Source: Pseudoalteromonas sp. MM1 (GTDB lineage Bacteria > Pseudomonadota > Gammaproteobacteria > Enterobacterales > Alteromonadaceae). Taken from it: a stretch of DNA of 64,000 nucleotides. The position numbers and the translations under genes were made by a program. Below, piece after piece: positions 53,187-62,820 of the stretch; the first letter of the stretch is position 1, and each line of letters opens with the position of its first letter. Where the stretch lies: contig NZ_AP027922.1 in the NCBI RefSeq assembly GCF_030296835.1, forward strand, positions 1,550,001-1,614,000. Reading direction: 5' to 3'. Below the pieces are notes generated by a model. That model made no database searches, was not told the DNA's origin, and was given only the letters and a program-made list of their open reading frames with translations.

Positions 53187-53633
53187 ATGCAAAAAAGTGT
53201 GATGTCACAATTACAAACGGGTAGAGTATATGCAAAAAAATGGCCTATGCGTAAAGAGTTAGCACCGTTGTTTAATGAATTTAAAGTCATTAAGGCAACC
53301 GAGCTGGCCATTACTGTTATGCCAATATTAGCCATGCTTACGTTATTTTTTCAGCTTAACTATTTAGGTCCCGATTTTTTACCGCAAGCGATTGCCAGCG
53401 CATTGTTTTTTTTGTCATTACCGTTGCAAGGGCTGTTTTGGTTAGGTAAGCGTGCCGAAACACAATTAGAGCCGAGCATGCAAAAATGGTATAACGAGTT
53501 ATATACCAAAATGGTGGCAAATGGCTATCAAGCCCAATTAAGTGAAAACAAGCCCCGTTATATGGAGCTTGCACACTTATTAAATGACATGTTTGATAAA
53601 ATGGATAAAGCGTTTACGAAAGAGCAGTTTTAG
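53187..53633 (+). CDS. yfbV: YfbV/DUF412 inner-membrane protein
   Basis: About 148 residues with two transmembrane helices (about 45-62 and 68-88) and basic cytosolic termini. In E. coli YfbV is needed to insulate the Ter macrodomain, but the role here is inferred from sequence and from its conserved position next to ackA-pta. Two adjacent ATGs are possible. The one at 53187 has the better 6-bp spacing to GAGGA (53176-53180). Confidence 0.88.
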   Translation: MQKSVMSQLQTGRVYAKKWPMRKELAPLFNEFKVIKATELAITVMPILAMLTLFFQLNYLGPDFLPQAIASALFFLSLPLQGLFWLGKRAETQLEPSMQKWYNELYTKMVANGYQAQLSENKPRYMELAHLLNDMFDKMDKAFTKEQF

Positions 53634-53743
53634 AGCGCATCTATTGAAAATTGTATGAGCAGAGCGCACGCTTTGCTCAATTTATTTATAACGTTCCCTC
53701 TGGATATGAGCTAACTCAATATAGCCAGTCAGTAATTTCCTCT

Positions 53744-53954
53744 TATACCAATGCGCATAATTAAATGATCTATTTTGAGGATGGAAAAGCGTGTTGATAG
53801 CAAGGCAAAAATTCGCTATTTAGTTGTTCTTGGCAATTGCTCCTGCATTGCTCTACCTTCTGCATTCATACAGTCGTAAATGAGATTTTTTTAACGCATA
53901 TAGCGACACGTTTAGCCCCTAAAAATGATTAAATATTATTGCAAATTGGTATTA
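53744..53954 (-). repeat. Interspersed palindromic repeat element, full-length copy
   Basis: The ends TATACCAATGCG and CAAATTGGTATTA are inverted copies of each other. Read in reverse it carries all landmarks of the 33535-33698 copy in the same order. It also has about 40 extra internal bases between TCATTT and AACTAAATAGCG. This is the longest copy in the window (211 bp). There is no coding capacity. It fills most of the 338-bp gap between yfbV and rlmA. Confidence 0.8.
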
Positions 53955-53971
53955 CACTCGTTATTAAAACA

Positions 53972-54772
53972 TCAATCGGCTTTACTAAACTCGGTAATGT
54001 AAAACGATAGGGTAACGCTTTGGGCGCCTTTTTCTTCAAGAGCTTGCCAATGTTCAGGTCTAAATTTCCATGCAAACGGTGTCATCATTATTAAATTTTT
54101 AATATCTGAAAAATTAAGCGTAACCTGCTCTGTAATAAGCTTTTGAGCTGCTTTTATAAAGCCGCTTGGCGTATCAATTTCAGTGTGTTTTGCTACATCT
54201 GCATATATATATTCTTTAAGCTCTTTTAAATGCCATGGCCCTGGGCTTGCAACTACTAATGTGCCATTAGGCGCTGCTAAACGCGCCAGCTCTTGTTCAA
54301 ATAAAGGCGCAAAAACACTAAGTAACACATCTGACGTGCCTGATTTAAAAGGCGCTTGGCTAATTGATGCAACGCTAAATTGACATTGTGGATAACGCTT
54401 TGCTGCATATTTTACGGCTGATTTAGAAATATCGACGCCGTATACCTGAGCCTCTATTTTGTCGGCAATGGCATGAGTGTAAAACCCTTCACCGCAGCCT
54501 AAATCTATTAGCACTTTGGGTTTGCGCTCACTAATTATATTACTTAATGCGCGCTGTAAAAATGCATAAAAGCCTTGTTCTAAAAAAGCACGCCTTGCTT
54601 GTACCATTTCGAGCGAATCCCCCGGTTGCTTTGAGTTTTTGTGTTGCACCGGTAATAAATTTACATAGCCTTCTTTAGCAAAATCGAAGGTGTGATTATT
54701 GTCACATCGAAGTGATGAATTGTGTTTTGAAAGTGCGTGGTTACATAAAGGGCATTGGTATTGCAGACTCAT
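53972..54772 (-). CDS. rlmA: 23S rRNA (guanine-N1)-methyltransferase RlmA
   Basis: RlmA methylates G745 of 23S rRNA. The 266 residues begin with a zinc-binding C-x2-C-x12-C-x3-H cluster (Cys7, 10 and 23, His27). The FDFAKEGYVNLLPVQ motif that marks RlmA follows, then the SAM site VLIDLGCGEGFYT. It shares ATGA with the upstream ECF-like gene, so it is translated from the xthA-side message. Confidence 0.9.
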   Translation of the reverse strand: MSLQYQCPLCNHALSKHNSSLRCDNNHTFDFAKEGYVNLLPVQHKNSKQPGDSLEMVQARRAFLEQGFYAFLQRALSNIISERKPKVLIDLGCGEGFYTHAIADKIEAQVYGVDISKSAVKYAAKRYPQCQFSVASISQAPFKSGTSDVLLSVFAPLFEQELARLAAPNGTLVVASPGPWHLKELKEYIYADVAKHTEIDTPSGFIKAAQKLITEQVTLNFSDIKNLIMMTPFAWKFRPEHWQALEEKGAQSVTLSFYITEFSKAD

Positions 54773-55416
54773 GAGTCTAGGTAGTCCTTATCATAAAAAG
54801 TTTTGACCCAGTGTGGCCGATAAGTGATCAAAAGCGTAATGGCCATACCGTTGAGCATTGCCTCAGGAAACCAAATGATAGCACTTAGGTATACGTAATT
54901 ATCCGCCAATTCTTGCCAATTATATTGCCCTATGAGCAAATAAAACAAAGCCCCTAAGCTTATTTTTAAACATGCAATAAAGCCTGCCAATATAAAAGAG
55001 CAGACAAAAATATAAACAAAAAAATGGCGCGGTAAATACTGATAACTCATTATAAAGCCAAGGTAGCTTAATAATGTAGGAATAAATGCACCAAACAGTA
55101 TTTGCATGGGCAGAAGATTGATATCAATGTTTGCAAAAGCCGCTAATAGGGCAATGGCTAGCAGGCTACTTAAAATAGTAAGGCGCCACCCTAAAATAAG
55201 CGTTGCGGCAGTGACACCTAAAATGTGTAAATCAAGACCGCTTAAAATACCCGCTTTAATTTGCCATAACATTGCAAATACTAACGCACACGCAAGTACC
55301 CCTATTTGTCGTGCAGGCGTATTATAAAGTGCTTTATAGGTAGTTTTTTCTACGCTAATAAAAGTAATAATGATAACAAGGGCCCAAAGTGGCCCTTGTA
55401 TTTCAAGCGTTAACAT
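54769..55416 (-). CDS. Energy-coupling-factor-type/CbiM-like membrane protein
   Basis: The 215 residues contain six or so hydrophobic helices and resemble the ECF-permease/CbiM-like proteins of marine Gammaproteobacteria. They include LDLHILGVTAATLILGW and the late WFPEAMLNGMAITLLITYRPHWV stretch. Metal or vitamin uptake is the family theme, but no ATPase or partner is nearby, so the substrate is unknown. It sits between xthA (5 bp) and rlmA (4-bp overlap). Confidence 0.7.
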   Translation of the reverse strand: MLTLEIQGPLWALVIIITFISVEKTTYKALYNTPARQIGVLACALVFAMLWQIKAGILSGLDLHILGVTAATLILGWRLTILSSLLAIALLAAFANIDINLLPMQILFGAFIPTLLSYLGFIMSYQYLPRHFFVYIFVCSFILAGFIACLKISLGALFYLLIGQYNWQELADNYVYLSAIIWFPEAMLNGMAITLLITYRPHWVKTFYDKDYLDS

Positions 55417-55421
55417 GGCAA

Positions 55422-56228
55422 TTATTTAAAAGTTGACCAAATTGGTGCATGGTCAGAGGGCTTTTCTATGCCGCGTAATTCGTAATCTATACCGGTATCA
55501 ATACAGCGCTCAGCTAGGGCATGAGTAGCAAGTACAACATCAATGCGTAAACCACGATTATCCACAAACCCTTTAGAGCGATAATCAAACCATGAGTATT
55601 TGTCGCTTGTTTCAGGGTTTTGCTCCCTGAAAGTATCTTTAAAGCCCCAATTCAATAATTTAGCAAGCCATTCACGCTCTTCTGGTTGAAACGAGCACTT
55701 ACCTGTTTTAAGCCAGCGTTTAGCGTTTACATCACCAATACCAATATCTAAGTCGGTAGGTGAAATATTGATATCGCCCATAACAATGACGTCTCCATCT
55801 GGCGTATGGTTTGTTTCTAAATGGGTCATTAAATCTTTGTAAAACTGGCGCTTATAAGGGAATTTTGTTTCGTGATTTATATTATCGCCTTGCGGAAAAT
55901 AACCATTCATTACCGTTAGGTCGCGGCCATTTTCTTGCTCAACTGTCACACTTATCATGCGTTTTTGTGCTTCTTCAGTGTCGCTGGCAAAACCTTTTAA
56001 GACCGATTTAGGCTCATTTTTGCATAACATTGCCACACCGTAGTGTGCCTTTTGACCATGAAAATAAACGTGGTAACCCATTTTTTGTACGTCCTCGAGA
56101 GGGAACGCCTCATCATGAACTTTAATTTCTTGCAAACCAATAATGTCTGGCTGGTGTTTATCTATAATTGCTTGTAACTGGTGTAAGCGTGCTCGCAGAC
56201 CATTGATATTGAAAGAAATAACCTTCAT
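55422..56228 (-). CDS. xthA: Exodeoxyribonuclease III XthA
   Basis: XthA is the major AP endonuclease and 3' exonuclease in base-excision repair. The 268 residues match E. coli ExoIII. They begin [15 protein letters not shown] with the metal-binding Asn, then have IIGLQEIKV (Glu34) and [14 protein letters not shown]. They end in the catalytic SDHAPIW. It is the first gene of a three-gene reverse-strand unit. Confidence 0.95.
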   Translation of the reverse strand: MKVISFNINGLRARLHQLQAIIDKHQPDIIGLQEIKVHDEAFPLEDVQKMGYHVYFHGQKAHYGVAMLCKNEPKSVLKGFASDTEEAQKRMISVTVEQENGRDLTVMNGYFPQGDNINHETKFPYKRQFYKDLMTHLETNHTPDGDVIVMGDINISPTDLDIGIGDVNAKRWLKTGKCSFQPEEREWLAKLLNWGFKDTFREQNPETSDKYSWFDYRSKGFVDNRGLRIDVVLATHALAERCIDTGIDYELRGIEKPSDHAPIWSTFK

Positions 56229-56469
56229 AAAATATACCTTTAATTAGACTCTGTTTTTATAACTAAATTGTATCAGTAAATAAGCCTACATAACACGCTC
56301 GAAATGAGAAAATAGCTGCGCAAATGTTGATCAATTGGTGCGTAAGGTTTAAACATTGTAAATGCTTTATTAATTATTTAAATAAATAAAAAATTCAATT
56401 GATCTCGTAATTATTGAATATATAATGCGCAAAAATTACTTGTTTAGTCGTTCAAATAGGATCTCTCTC

Positions 56470-56901
56470 ATGAAAACACAATTACTTTTAGCTACTGCTT
56501 TATTAGCCTCTGCGTCTGTATCAGCAAAAAGCAACACTTACTTCAGTCAAGATAACAAACTTGAATCTAAATTATGTGTATTAAGTGCAAATGAAGGCTT
56601 TAGTGCAGCACGCAAAGAAGCAGCACAGCACGGTGTATACTTATCGCGTTTTTCTAAAAGTGTTTTATGTAATGGTCAGGATATTCGCGACATTGCTAAA
56701 AAGGTAACGTCTAACCAAGCTGCTGAATCAAAAGTTGAAGTGTTTGCAAAAGATGCACAACAAGAAACACAGTTATGTATCACTGCGTTAAAGAAAGGTC
56801 TTGCGCCTGTTCGCCAAAAAATTGGTAACTTAAACTCATTAAAGTGTAACGGCCAAAATGTCACTGAATTTGTAAAGCGTTATCAAAACGCAGCAATCTA
56901 A
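56470..56901 (+). CDS. DUF3718-family secreted protein
   Basis: The 143-residue precursor has a signal peptide (cleavage after Val-Ser-Ala, residue 20) and two related Cys-containing repeats. One has ...KLCVLSANEGFSAAR...VLCNGQDIRDIAKKV, the other ...QLCITALKKGLAPVR...LKCNGQNVTEFVKRY. This pattern fits DUF3718, whose function is unknown. The paired Cys in each repeat probably form a disulphide. The frame is open 15 codons upstream, but AGGA is 8 bp before the ATG at 56470. Confidence 0.82.
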   Translation: MKTQLLLATALLASASVSAKSNTYFSQDNKLESKLCVLSANEGFSAARKEAAQHGVYLSRFSKSVLCNGQDIRDIAKKVTSNQAAESKVEVFAKDAQQETQLCITALKKGLAPVRQKIGNLNSLKCNGQNVTEFVKRYQNAAI

Positions 56902-56928
56902 TTGCGCAGTAACATATAGATTAAAATA

Positions 56929-56956
56929 ATACCCAGTTTGTACTGGGTATTTTTTT
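56929..56956 (+). terminator. Intrinsic terminator after the DUF3718 gene
   Basis: A 9-bp perfect stem ATACCCAGT/ACTGGGTAT with a 4-base loop is followed by six T residues. Confidence 0.93.
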
Positions 56957-57122
56957 GCAAAAATTACAAGGTAGGCAGCAATCATTGCAAAGCTAAGTAA
57001 TTGATTAGTGTATATAAAATAAACTAAACCTACATAACTTATTGATTATTGGTGGCTTGCGTACTTTGGCACTGGACTTGTATTAGTTAAAGTGACATTT
57101 ACTAACTACAAGGATACGTCTT

Positions 57123-57644
57123 ATGAAAAAGTTAACACTCGCAACAACTATTTTAGCTTCGTTAAGTTTAGCCGCTTGTGCCTCAAACCAAGGCCTTGAA
57201 AAAATCGATAGCGATTTTGCAAGTTTAGATAACGACAGCGATGGTTATATTTCAAAAGTAGAAGCAGATGACGATAGCATCTGGGGTCACTTTTCAAATA
57301 TTGATACCAATATGGATAATGAGATCAGTCGTAAAGAATTTAACACTTACATGCAGTTAAATACCGGTAAGGTAGCGACTGACAGCGAAGTAAGTGAGTC
57401 GGCATTTAAAGCTAAAATAGCTAAGTTTGATAAAATTGAAAATGATTTTAGAAGTTTAGATAACGACAAAAATGGTTACATCTCAGTAGAAGAAGCTGAT
57501 GATGATGATATTTCTAACCATTTTGGTTATATGGATGGCAACAATGATAAACGCATCAGTAAAGGTGAGTTTAAAGGCTACATTAACAAATACGGTAAAG
57601 CCGTTGCTGAAGATGATGCACTAAAGCATTATAAAAACAGCTAA
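57123..57644 (+). CDS. EF-hand calcium-binding lipoprotein
   Basis: The 173-residue lipoprotein has lipobox LAAC (Cys19). Four EF-hand loops follow in two pairs: DNDSDGYISKVE with DTNMDNEISRKE, and DNDKNGYISVEE with DGNNDKRISKGE. Loops one and three keep the full acidic and Gly pattern. Two and four lack the central Gly. It probably binds calcium at the outer or periplasmic membrane face. Partner unknown. An intrinsic terminator stands on each side, so it is monocistronic. Confidence 0.88.
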   Translation: MKKLTLATTILASLSLAACASNQGLEKIDSDFASLDNDSDGYISKVEADDDSIWGHFSNIDTNMDNEISRKEFNTYMQLNTGKVATDSEVSESAFKAKIAKFDKIENDFRSLDNDKNGYISVEEADDDDISNHFGYMDGNNDKRISKGEFKGYINKYGKAVAEDDALKHYKNS

Positions 57645-57671
57645 TGTTAGTTAAATACGCTACATACAATA

Positions 57672-57696
57672 GCCAGCATTAATTGCTGGCTTTTTT
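57672..57696 (+). terminator. Intrinsic terminator after the EF-hand gene
   Basis: The stem GCCAGCA/TGCTGGC with a 5-base loop is followed by six T residues. Confidence 0.9.
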
Positions 57697-57795
57697 GTGC
57701 ATTTAATTTGTTTTAAAAGCAGATATATTTTCCCCCTTTTGCGATGTTCTGTCATAATAGATGGCTAAGTATTTTAAAGGGCAAAGCAAAATATT

Positions 57796-58386
57796 ATGGC
57801 GGGTCGTCGAATTAGTGATGAACAATTAATTGAGATCATTGAAGCGGCTATATTTGTCTCAGACAAACCTGTTAGCAAACGCCACTTAAAAGATACAGTA
57901 CTGGCTGATTTAGCTATTTCTATGTCACGAATTAACACTGCAATTGACGCTATTTATACTCACTATCAAACACGTGGCATTAAGCTCGTTGAAGTAGGCA
58001 GTGGTTATCGTTTTCAAGCGTGTAGTAGTTTAAGTCCTTGGCTTAGTAATTTATGGCAAGAACGGGCACCTAAATATTCTCGCGCACTATTAGAAACATT
58101 GTCGTTAATTGCTTACAGGCAACCAATAACGCGTGGTGAAATAGAGCAAGTAAGAGGTGTAACAACCGGATCGGCAATTATTAAAACCCTCCTTGAGCGA
58201 GAGTGGGTTAAAGTAGTAGGGCACAAAGAGGTACCTGGTAAACCAGCACTTTATGCAACTACAAAATTATTTTTAGATTATTTTTCGTTAACCGGTTTAG
58301 AGCAACTCCCTGCATTGCCAGCAAAGCAAGAAAGCAAAATAAACCAGTTATTAAGTGATCCTTCTGTGAGAGAACCATCCGAATGA
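57796..58386 (+). CDS. scpB: Segregation and condensation protein ScpB
   Basis: ScpB is the winged-helix kleisin partner in Smc-ScpA complexes. The 196 residues show the two winged-helix domains, with [17 protein letters not shown] in the first and the [26 protein letters not shown] signature in the second. It precedes rluB with an ATGA overlap. scpA is not next to it in this window. It lies before a run of conserved genes (rluB, yciK and sohB). Confidence 0.92.
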   Translation: MAGRRISDEQLIEIIEAAIFVSDKPVSKRHLKDTVLADLAISMSRINTAIDAIYTHYQTRGIKLVEVGSGYRFQACSSLSPWLSNLWQERAPKYSRALLETLSLIAYRQPITRGEIEQVRGVTTGSAIIKTLLEREWVKVVGHKEVPGKPALYATTKLFLDYFSLTGLEQLPALPAKQESKINQLLSDPSVREPSE

Positions 58387-59252
58387 GTATTCAAGGTGAA
58401 AAGTTACAAAAAGTCCTAGCCCGTGCCGGGGTAGGCTCACGACGTGAAATGGAAAAATACATTGATGCAAACCGCGTTAGTGTTAATGGTAAAGTGGCTA
58501 AATTAGGTGACCGTGTTGAGGAAACCGACTTAATACGAGTTGATGGCCACACAGTTAAAATTGAAGAAAAAGCAGACCGCATTTGTCGTGTAATTATGTA
58601 CAACAAGCCAGAAGGTGAGTTAAGTACACGTAAAGACCCGGAAGGTCGCCGTACTGTTTTTGACCGTTTACCTCGCATAGACGGTGAACGTTGGATTGCG
58701 GTTGGTCGATTAGATATTAATACGGCGGGTTTAATGTTATTTACTAACGATGGTGAGTTAGCTAATCGATTAATGCATCCAAGTTATGAAGTTGAGCGTG
58801 AATATTCAGCCCGTGTATTTGGTGAAGTAACCAATGAAACCATTAAAAACTTAACACGTGGCGTAGAGCTTGAAGATGGACCTGCTAAATTTTTAACAGT
58901 TAAATCACTGGGCGGCGAAGGTATTAACCGCTGGTACAATGTAACGCTAAACGAAGGACGTAACCGCGAAGTTCGCCGTTTATGGCAATCGCAGGATGTA
59001 GAAGTGTCTCGTCTTATTCGTATTCGTTACGGAAAATTAGAGTTAGATAAACGCCTACCTCAAGGTGGCTGGGCTGAACTTGATTTAGAAACCGTTAACT
59101 ATTTACGTAAAACGGTTAAATTAGGCCGTGAAACACAAACTAAATTGTCGGTAATGCCTGAAAAACGCAAAGATAAGCGTGCTAAAATCAACCAAATTCG
59201 CAAAGCAGTTAAAAAGCATAACCAACGTGTTAAGCAAACAAAGCGTAAATAG
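58383..59252 (+). CDS. rluB: 23S rRNA pseudouridine2605 synthase RluB
   Basis: RluB isomerises U2605 in 23S rRNA. The 289 residues have an N-terminal S4 RNA-binding domain (about 5-60), then the catalytic domain with the Asp in [18 protein letters not shown] and [21 protein letters not shown] very basic C-terminal tail is typical of RluB and missing in RluE/RsuA. It shares ATGA with scpB. Confidence 0.93.
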   Translation: MSIQGEKLQKVLARAGVGSRREMEKYIDANRVSVNGKVAKLGDRVEETDLIRVDGHTVKIEEKADRICRVIMYNKPEGELSTRKDPEGRRTVFDRLPRIDGERWIAVGRLDINTAGLMLFTNDGELANRLMHPSYEVEREYSARVFGEVTNETIKNLTRGVELEDGPAKFLTVKSLGGEGINRWYNVTLNEGRNREVRRLWQSQDVEVSRLIRIRYGKLELDKRLPQGGWAELDLETVNYLRKTVKLGRETQTKLSVMPEKRKDKRAKINQIRKAVKKHNQRVKQTKRK

Positions 59253-59270
59253 CTTTTACAATTAGTAACT

Positions 59271-59298
59271 AAAAAGCCGCAATTTATTGCGGCTTTTT
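59271..59298. terminator. Bidirectional terminator between rluB and yciK
   Basis: AAAAAGCCGCAA and TTGCGGCTTTTT form a perfect 12-bp palindrome around a TTTA loop, with A and T tracts. It serves both convergent genes. Confidence 0.93.
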
Positions 59299-59316
59299 AA
59301 TGAGAAAAATAAAATG

Positions 59317-60063
59317 TTACTTTTTAGTTTGTGCGTCGAGTGACTCGCCATTCACCTTACTTGAATCATCACTCATAAGGTATAAATACGTTGGCATTAT
59401 ATCTTCAGGGGTTGCCAGCTTATCACGATCTTCTCCCGGGTAGGCCGCTGCACGCATAGAGGTACGCGTTGCACCAGGGTTTATACAATTTACACGGATA
59501 TTGGTTTTCCCCACTTCACAAGCCCAAGTTTGCATCATACCTTCAACGGCAAACTTAGATATTGCATATGGTCCCCAAAATTCGCGCCCTTTACGCCCCA
59601 CACTTGATGAAGTGAAAACAATAGAGGCATTATCTGACTTACGCAATACAGGAAATAGTGCTTTGGTGATCATTGCTTGTGCGGTCACATTCACTTTCAT
59701 GATGTTTTCAAACGTAGAAGAGCAAAAGTGCTCAAGAGGGCCGAGCGACCCTAAAATACCCGCATTATTCAATAAGCCGTCTAATCGGCCAAATTGACTT
59801 TCGATTGTGGCTGCTAAATCGCGGTAGTTTTGCTTTGTCGCGCCTTTTAAATCCATTGGCACAATAGCCGGCTGTGGGTAACCAGCATTAACAATCTCAT
59901 CGTAAACGCATTCTAACTTATTTGTAGTTTTACCCAGTAAAATAACTGTTGCGCCATGCTTTGCATAGGTAATAGCAGCTACGCGGCCAATACCATCGCC
60001 GGCACCTGTAATTAATATTACTTTATTTTGAAGTGCATTTTGAGTTGCTAGATAAGTTTGCAT
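59317..60063 (-). CDS. yciK: YciK-family short-chain dehydrogenase
   Basis: The 248 residues form a classical SDR with G-A-G-D-G-I-G (21-27), NNAG, the catalytic Ser in TSSSVGR and Tyr-x3-Lys in GPYAISKFAVEG. Overall it agrees with YciK, whose substrate is unknown. In enterics yciK lies near rluB and sohB, which are also nearby here. Confidence 0.9.
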   Translation of the reverse strand: MQTYLATQNALQNKVILITGAGDGIGRVAAITYAKHGATVILLGKTTNKLECVYDEIVNAGYPQPAIVPMDLKGATKQNYRDLAATIESQFGRLDGLLNNAGILGSLGPLEHFCSSTFENIMKVNVTAQAMITKALFPVLRKSDNASIVFTSSSVGRKGREFWGPYAISKFAVEGMMQTWACEVGKTNIRVNCINPGATRTSMRAAAYPGEDRDKLATPEDIMPTYLYLMSDDSSKVNGESLDAQTKK

Positions 60064-60290
60064 ATAAATACCAATTTATAAATTTTTTTTGATTTTAACA
60101 TAGCAAATCGTCAAGTAATCGAATTTATTGAAAATTTAGGTGGCGGAATTATAAACTTTACGTTAAGTTTAACTGGTCTAATGTCTCATTAATAAACTGA
60201 TTACATTGTTTTAACTTTACTACACTGATTAAACACACTTACTTTGAATGAACACACTATAAAAATAAAGATATGTGCGGAGCTAAAAAT

Positions 60291-62720
60291 ATGAAAAAAA
60301 TGCTACTCTCACTCTCAGTTACAGCTGCATTAGCAGGTTGTGGCGGCGGAGAAACATTAGAAGATGTCAAAAACGATACTGCAACCATAATACCTAATGC
60401 TACGGTGACCTTTGACCCTGCTAATGGGGTTTTATCTGTCCCTAACGATTTATTAATGAGTGGCACTCAAGATGGCACAATTAATATTCCAGGTGAATTA
60501 GACGACGATAACGTTTCTGTGCCCCGCACTGCTTATGCAGATCCGCAGTTAGCGTTAGGTGCTTTAGATGGCTGGTCATCACAAGTACCTTACAAAATTG
60601 ATTTAACTTTCCCGACTGGTGTATCGCTTGATGAAGCTTCTGCAGCGTCGCCTGGTACGGTAAGAATTTTTGAAGTTGTGATGGGCGCAAGCCTTACGGA
60701 TACAGAATGTTCTGTAGTTACCGCTGGTACAGCCTGTAAATTGGTTGGCGAATTAACCTACGGCGTAGATTTTATTTCCCAAGCCTCTGGCGATGCTGTG
60801 GCTATTATTCCATTAAAGCCATTCACACCGGGTAGTTCATATATAAATGTATTAACTACAGGTTTAAAGGATTCTCAAGGTCGCTCTATTCAGCCTTCTT
60901 CTACTTACGCATTAGTGAGCGAAGAAGCGCCACTAATAACAGATGCTCAGCTGGGCCTTCAAGCGGCTGTAAATAGTTATGAAAATGTCGTGGTAAGTTC
61001 AGGAGATATCACTAAAGATGACATTATATTTTCTGCGGCAATGACCATTCAATCAGCAGGGCCTGTGCTCGGTACAATTAAAAACTTACTGGCTGCTAGC
61101 TTACAAAACGACGCATTACCAACCCCAATGGTCAGTGTACCTGAACAAGCTATGGTTAATGTACAGCAAGTATTTGCAGCTGCGGGTGTGAGCGTTTCGG
61201 ATGCATTTTCAGGTGTGCAATACTTAAAAGGTAGCGTCATGCTGCCCATGTATTTAGGGACGCCAACCGGCACTGAAATAAGTGATTTAAATGATACATA
61301 TTGGCAAGGTATGTGCGACAACGCGGTGGCTATTTTAGGTTACAAAGCGGCCGCAGGCGAAGCGTTTCCGGCAGATCCAATTAGTGAAAATGATGCACTT
61401 TGTGCTGCGCTAAGTAACGGGCAGTTACGTGATTTAGGGCTAGACTCTACGCGCCATTTAACTAAGTATAACTCTATCCCTAAAGTACAAAGCATGGCGA
61501 ATGTGCCAGTGCAAATAACTAAACCGATTTTACCGGTTATTAATTTTATACGAGATTCACAAGGCCTTGACCCCATTGAAATGCCTGAAGCTGGCTGGCC
61601 AGTTGTTATTATGCAACACGGTATAACAACAGACAAAGAAAGCATGTTGGCGCTAACAGCACAACTTTCAATTCAAGGTTTTGCTACCGCTGCAATTGAT
61701 CACCCTCGCCATGGCGAACGGGGTGTAGATGTTGATGCAGATGGTACAGATGACTTTAATGCTACAACAGGCTCAGTGCTTAGTTACATGAATTTAAACT
61801 CGCTATTAGTTGCGCGTGATAGCTTACGCCAATCATCAGCAGATTTATTAGGCTTACGTTTAGGTTTAAACTTTATTAATGATGCGACTATTAACGCGCA
61901 AGATGTAACCTACGTTGGTCACTCGTTAGGTTCTATTGTTGCACCTGCATTTATAGCACAGGCTAATAGCCCGCTTGCAGACACAGTTGACCCGTTATTT
62001 AAGGTCAACACTGTAGCACTTGCCAGTGGCGGTGGTGGTATAGCAAGCTTTTTACTTGAGTCGGCTGCGTTTGGGCCATTTATACAAGGTTCTGTATTAT
62101 CTCAAGCAGGTACTGCTGAGTCACAAGAGTTTAACGAGTTTCTTCAAGCAGATGCTATTTCAAACTGTGGTACATTCCTACCAGATATGGAAGCGTTTTT
62201 AACCTGTGGCTATCAGGCGTATGTAACATCACTTACTACGGCAGGCGAAACTACAAAACTTGCAAACATTCAAGGGGTAATGACCGAGTTTGCTTTTGCT
62301 GCGCAAACAGCACTTGATAGTGGTGACCCAACAAATTACGCGGCAGCGGTAAACGCATTAGGTACACCTGTATACACCAATGTAGTTGTAGGCGATGACG
62401 TAGATAACAAACCTGACCAAGTTATTCCACCTGCAGCAGCGAATAACCCAATTTCAGGAACGATTCCATTAGCAAACTTTATGGGGCTTGAAACAGTAAG
62501 CACTTCACAGCCATTAAGTGAAACAGCGGGAAGCTACTTAGTTAAATTTACTAAAGGACATCATGGCTCTATTTTAACACCAGCCCAAGATGAAGCCCAA
62601 GCGGCTACAGTTGAAGGCAGTGCTGCCGCAAATGCTGAAATGCAGCTGCAAGTAGCAACATATTTAGCTGCACGCGGACGCATGTTACTAGTTAGCAACC
62701 CAGAGGTGGTGACTGATTAA
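60291..62720 (+). CDS. VolA/Pla-1/cef-family surface lipase (lipoprotein)
   Basis: The roughly 809-residue lipoprotein has lipobox LAGC (Cys17). It belongs to the VolA/Pla-1 family of extracellular phospholipases. An Ig-like N-terminal half is followed by an alpha/beta-hydrolase with V-I-M-Q-H-G-I-T oxyanion region and the nucleophile Ser545 in GHSLG. A candidate His is in FTKGHHGS near the end. Vibrio VolA is a surface lysophospholipase used to take up fatty acids, and the same role here is inferred. The ATG at 60291 with GGAG 8 bp upstream is preferred over an in-frame ATG six codons earlier. Confidence 0.86.
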   Translation: MKKMLLSLSVTAALAGCGGGETLEDVKNDTATIIPNATVTFDPANGVLSVPNDLLMSGTQDGTINIPGELDDDNVSVPRTAYADPQLALGALDGWSSQVPYKIDLTFPTGVSLDEASAASPGTVRIFEVVMGASLTDTECSVVTAGTACKLVGELTYGVDFISQASGDAVAIIPLKPFTPGSSYINVLTTGLKDSQGRSIQPSSTYALVSEEAPLITDAQLGLQAAVNSYENVVVSSGDITKDDIIFSAAMTIQSAGPVLGTIKNLLAASLQNDALPTPMVSVPEQAMVNVQQVFAAAGVSVSDAFSGVQYLKGSVMLPMYLGTPTGTEISDLNDTYWQGMCDNAVAILGYKAAAGEAFPADPISENDALCAALSNGQLRDLGLDSTRHLTKYNSIPKVQSMANVPVQITKPILPVINFIRDSQGLDPIEMPEAGWPVVIMQHGITTDKESMLALTAQLSIQGFATAAIDHPRHGERGVDVDADGTDDFNATTGSVLSYMNLNSLLVARDSLRQSSADLLGLRLGLNFINDATINAQDVTYVGHSLGSIVAPAFIAQANSPLADTVDPLFKVNTVALASGGGGIASFLLESAAFGPFIQGSVLSQAGTAESQEFNEFLQADAISNCGTFLPDMEAFLTCGYQAYVTSLTTAGETTKLANIQGVMTEFAFAAQTALDSGDPTNYAAAVNALGTPVYTNVVVGDDVDNKPDQVIPPAAANNPISGTIPLANFMGLETVSTSQPLSETAGSYLVKFTKGHHGSILTPAQDEAQAATVEGSAAANAEMQLQVATYLAARGRMLLVSNPEVVTD

Positions 62721-62744
62721 TCAGCAAATACCTTATTAACCTTG

Positions 62745-62772
62745 AAAAGCCACTGTTTAGTGGCTTTTTTTT
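62745..62772 (+). terminator. Intrinsic terminator after the VolA-like gene
   Basis: AAAAGCCACT and AGTGGCTTTT form a 10-bp stem around a GTTT loop, followed by further T residues to a run of eight. Confidence 0.93.
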
Positions 62773-62820
62773 GTTATAAAGCATGATAAATTAGCTTAAA
62801 TTTATAAATGGAGAAACCAG

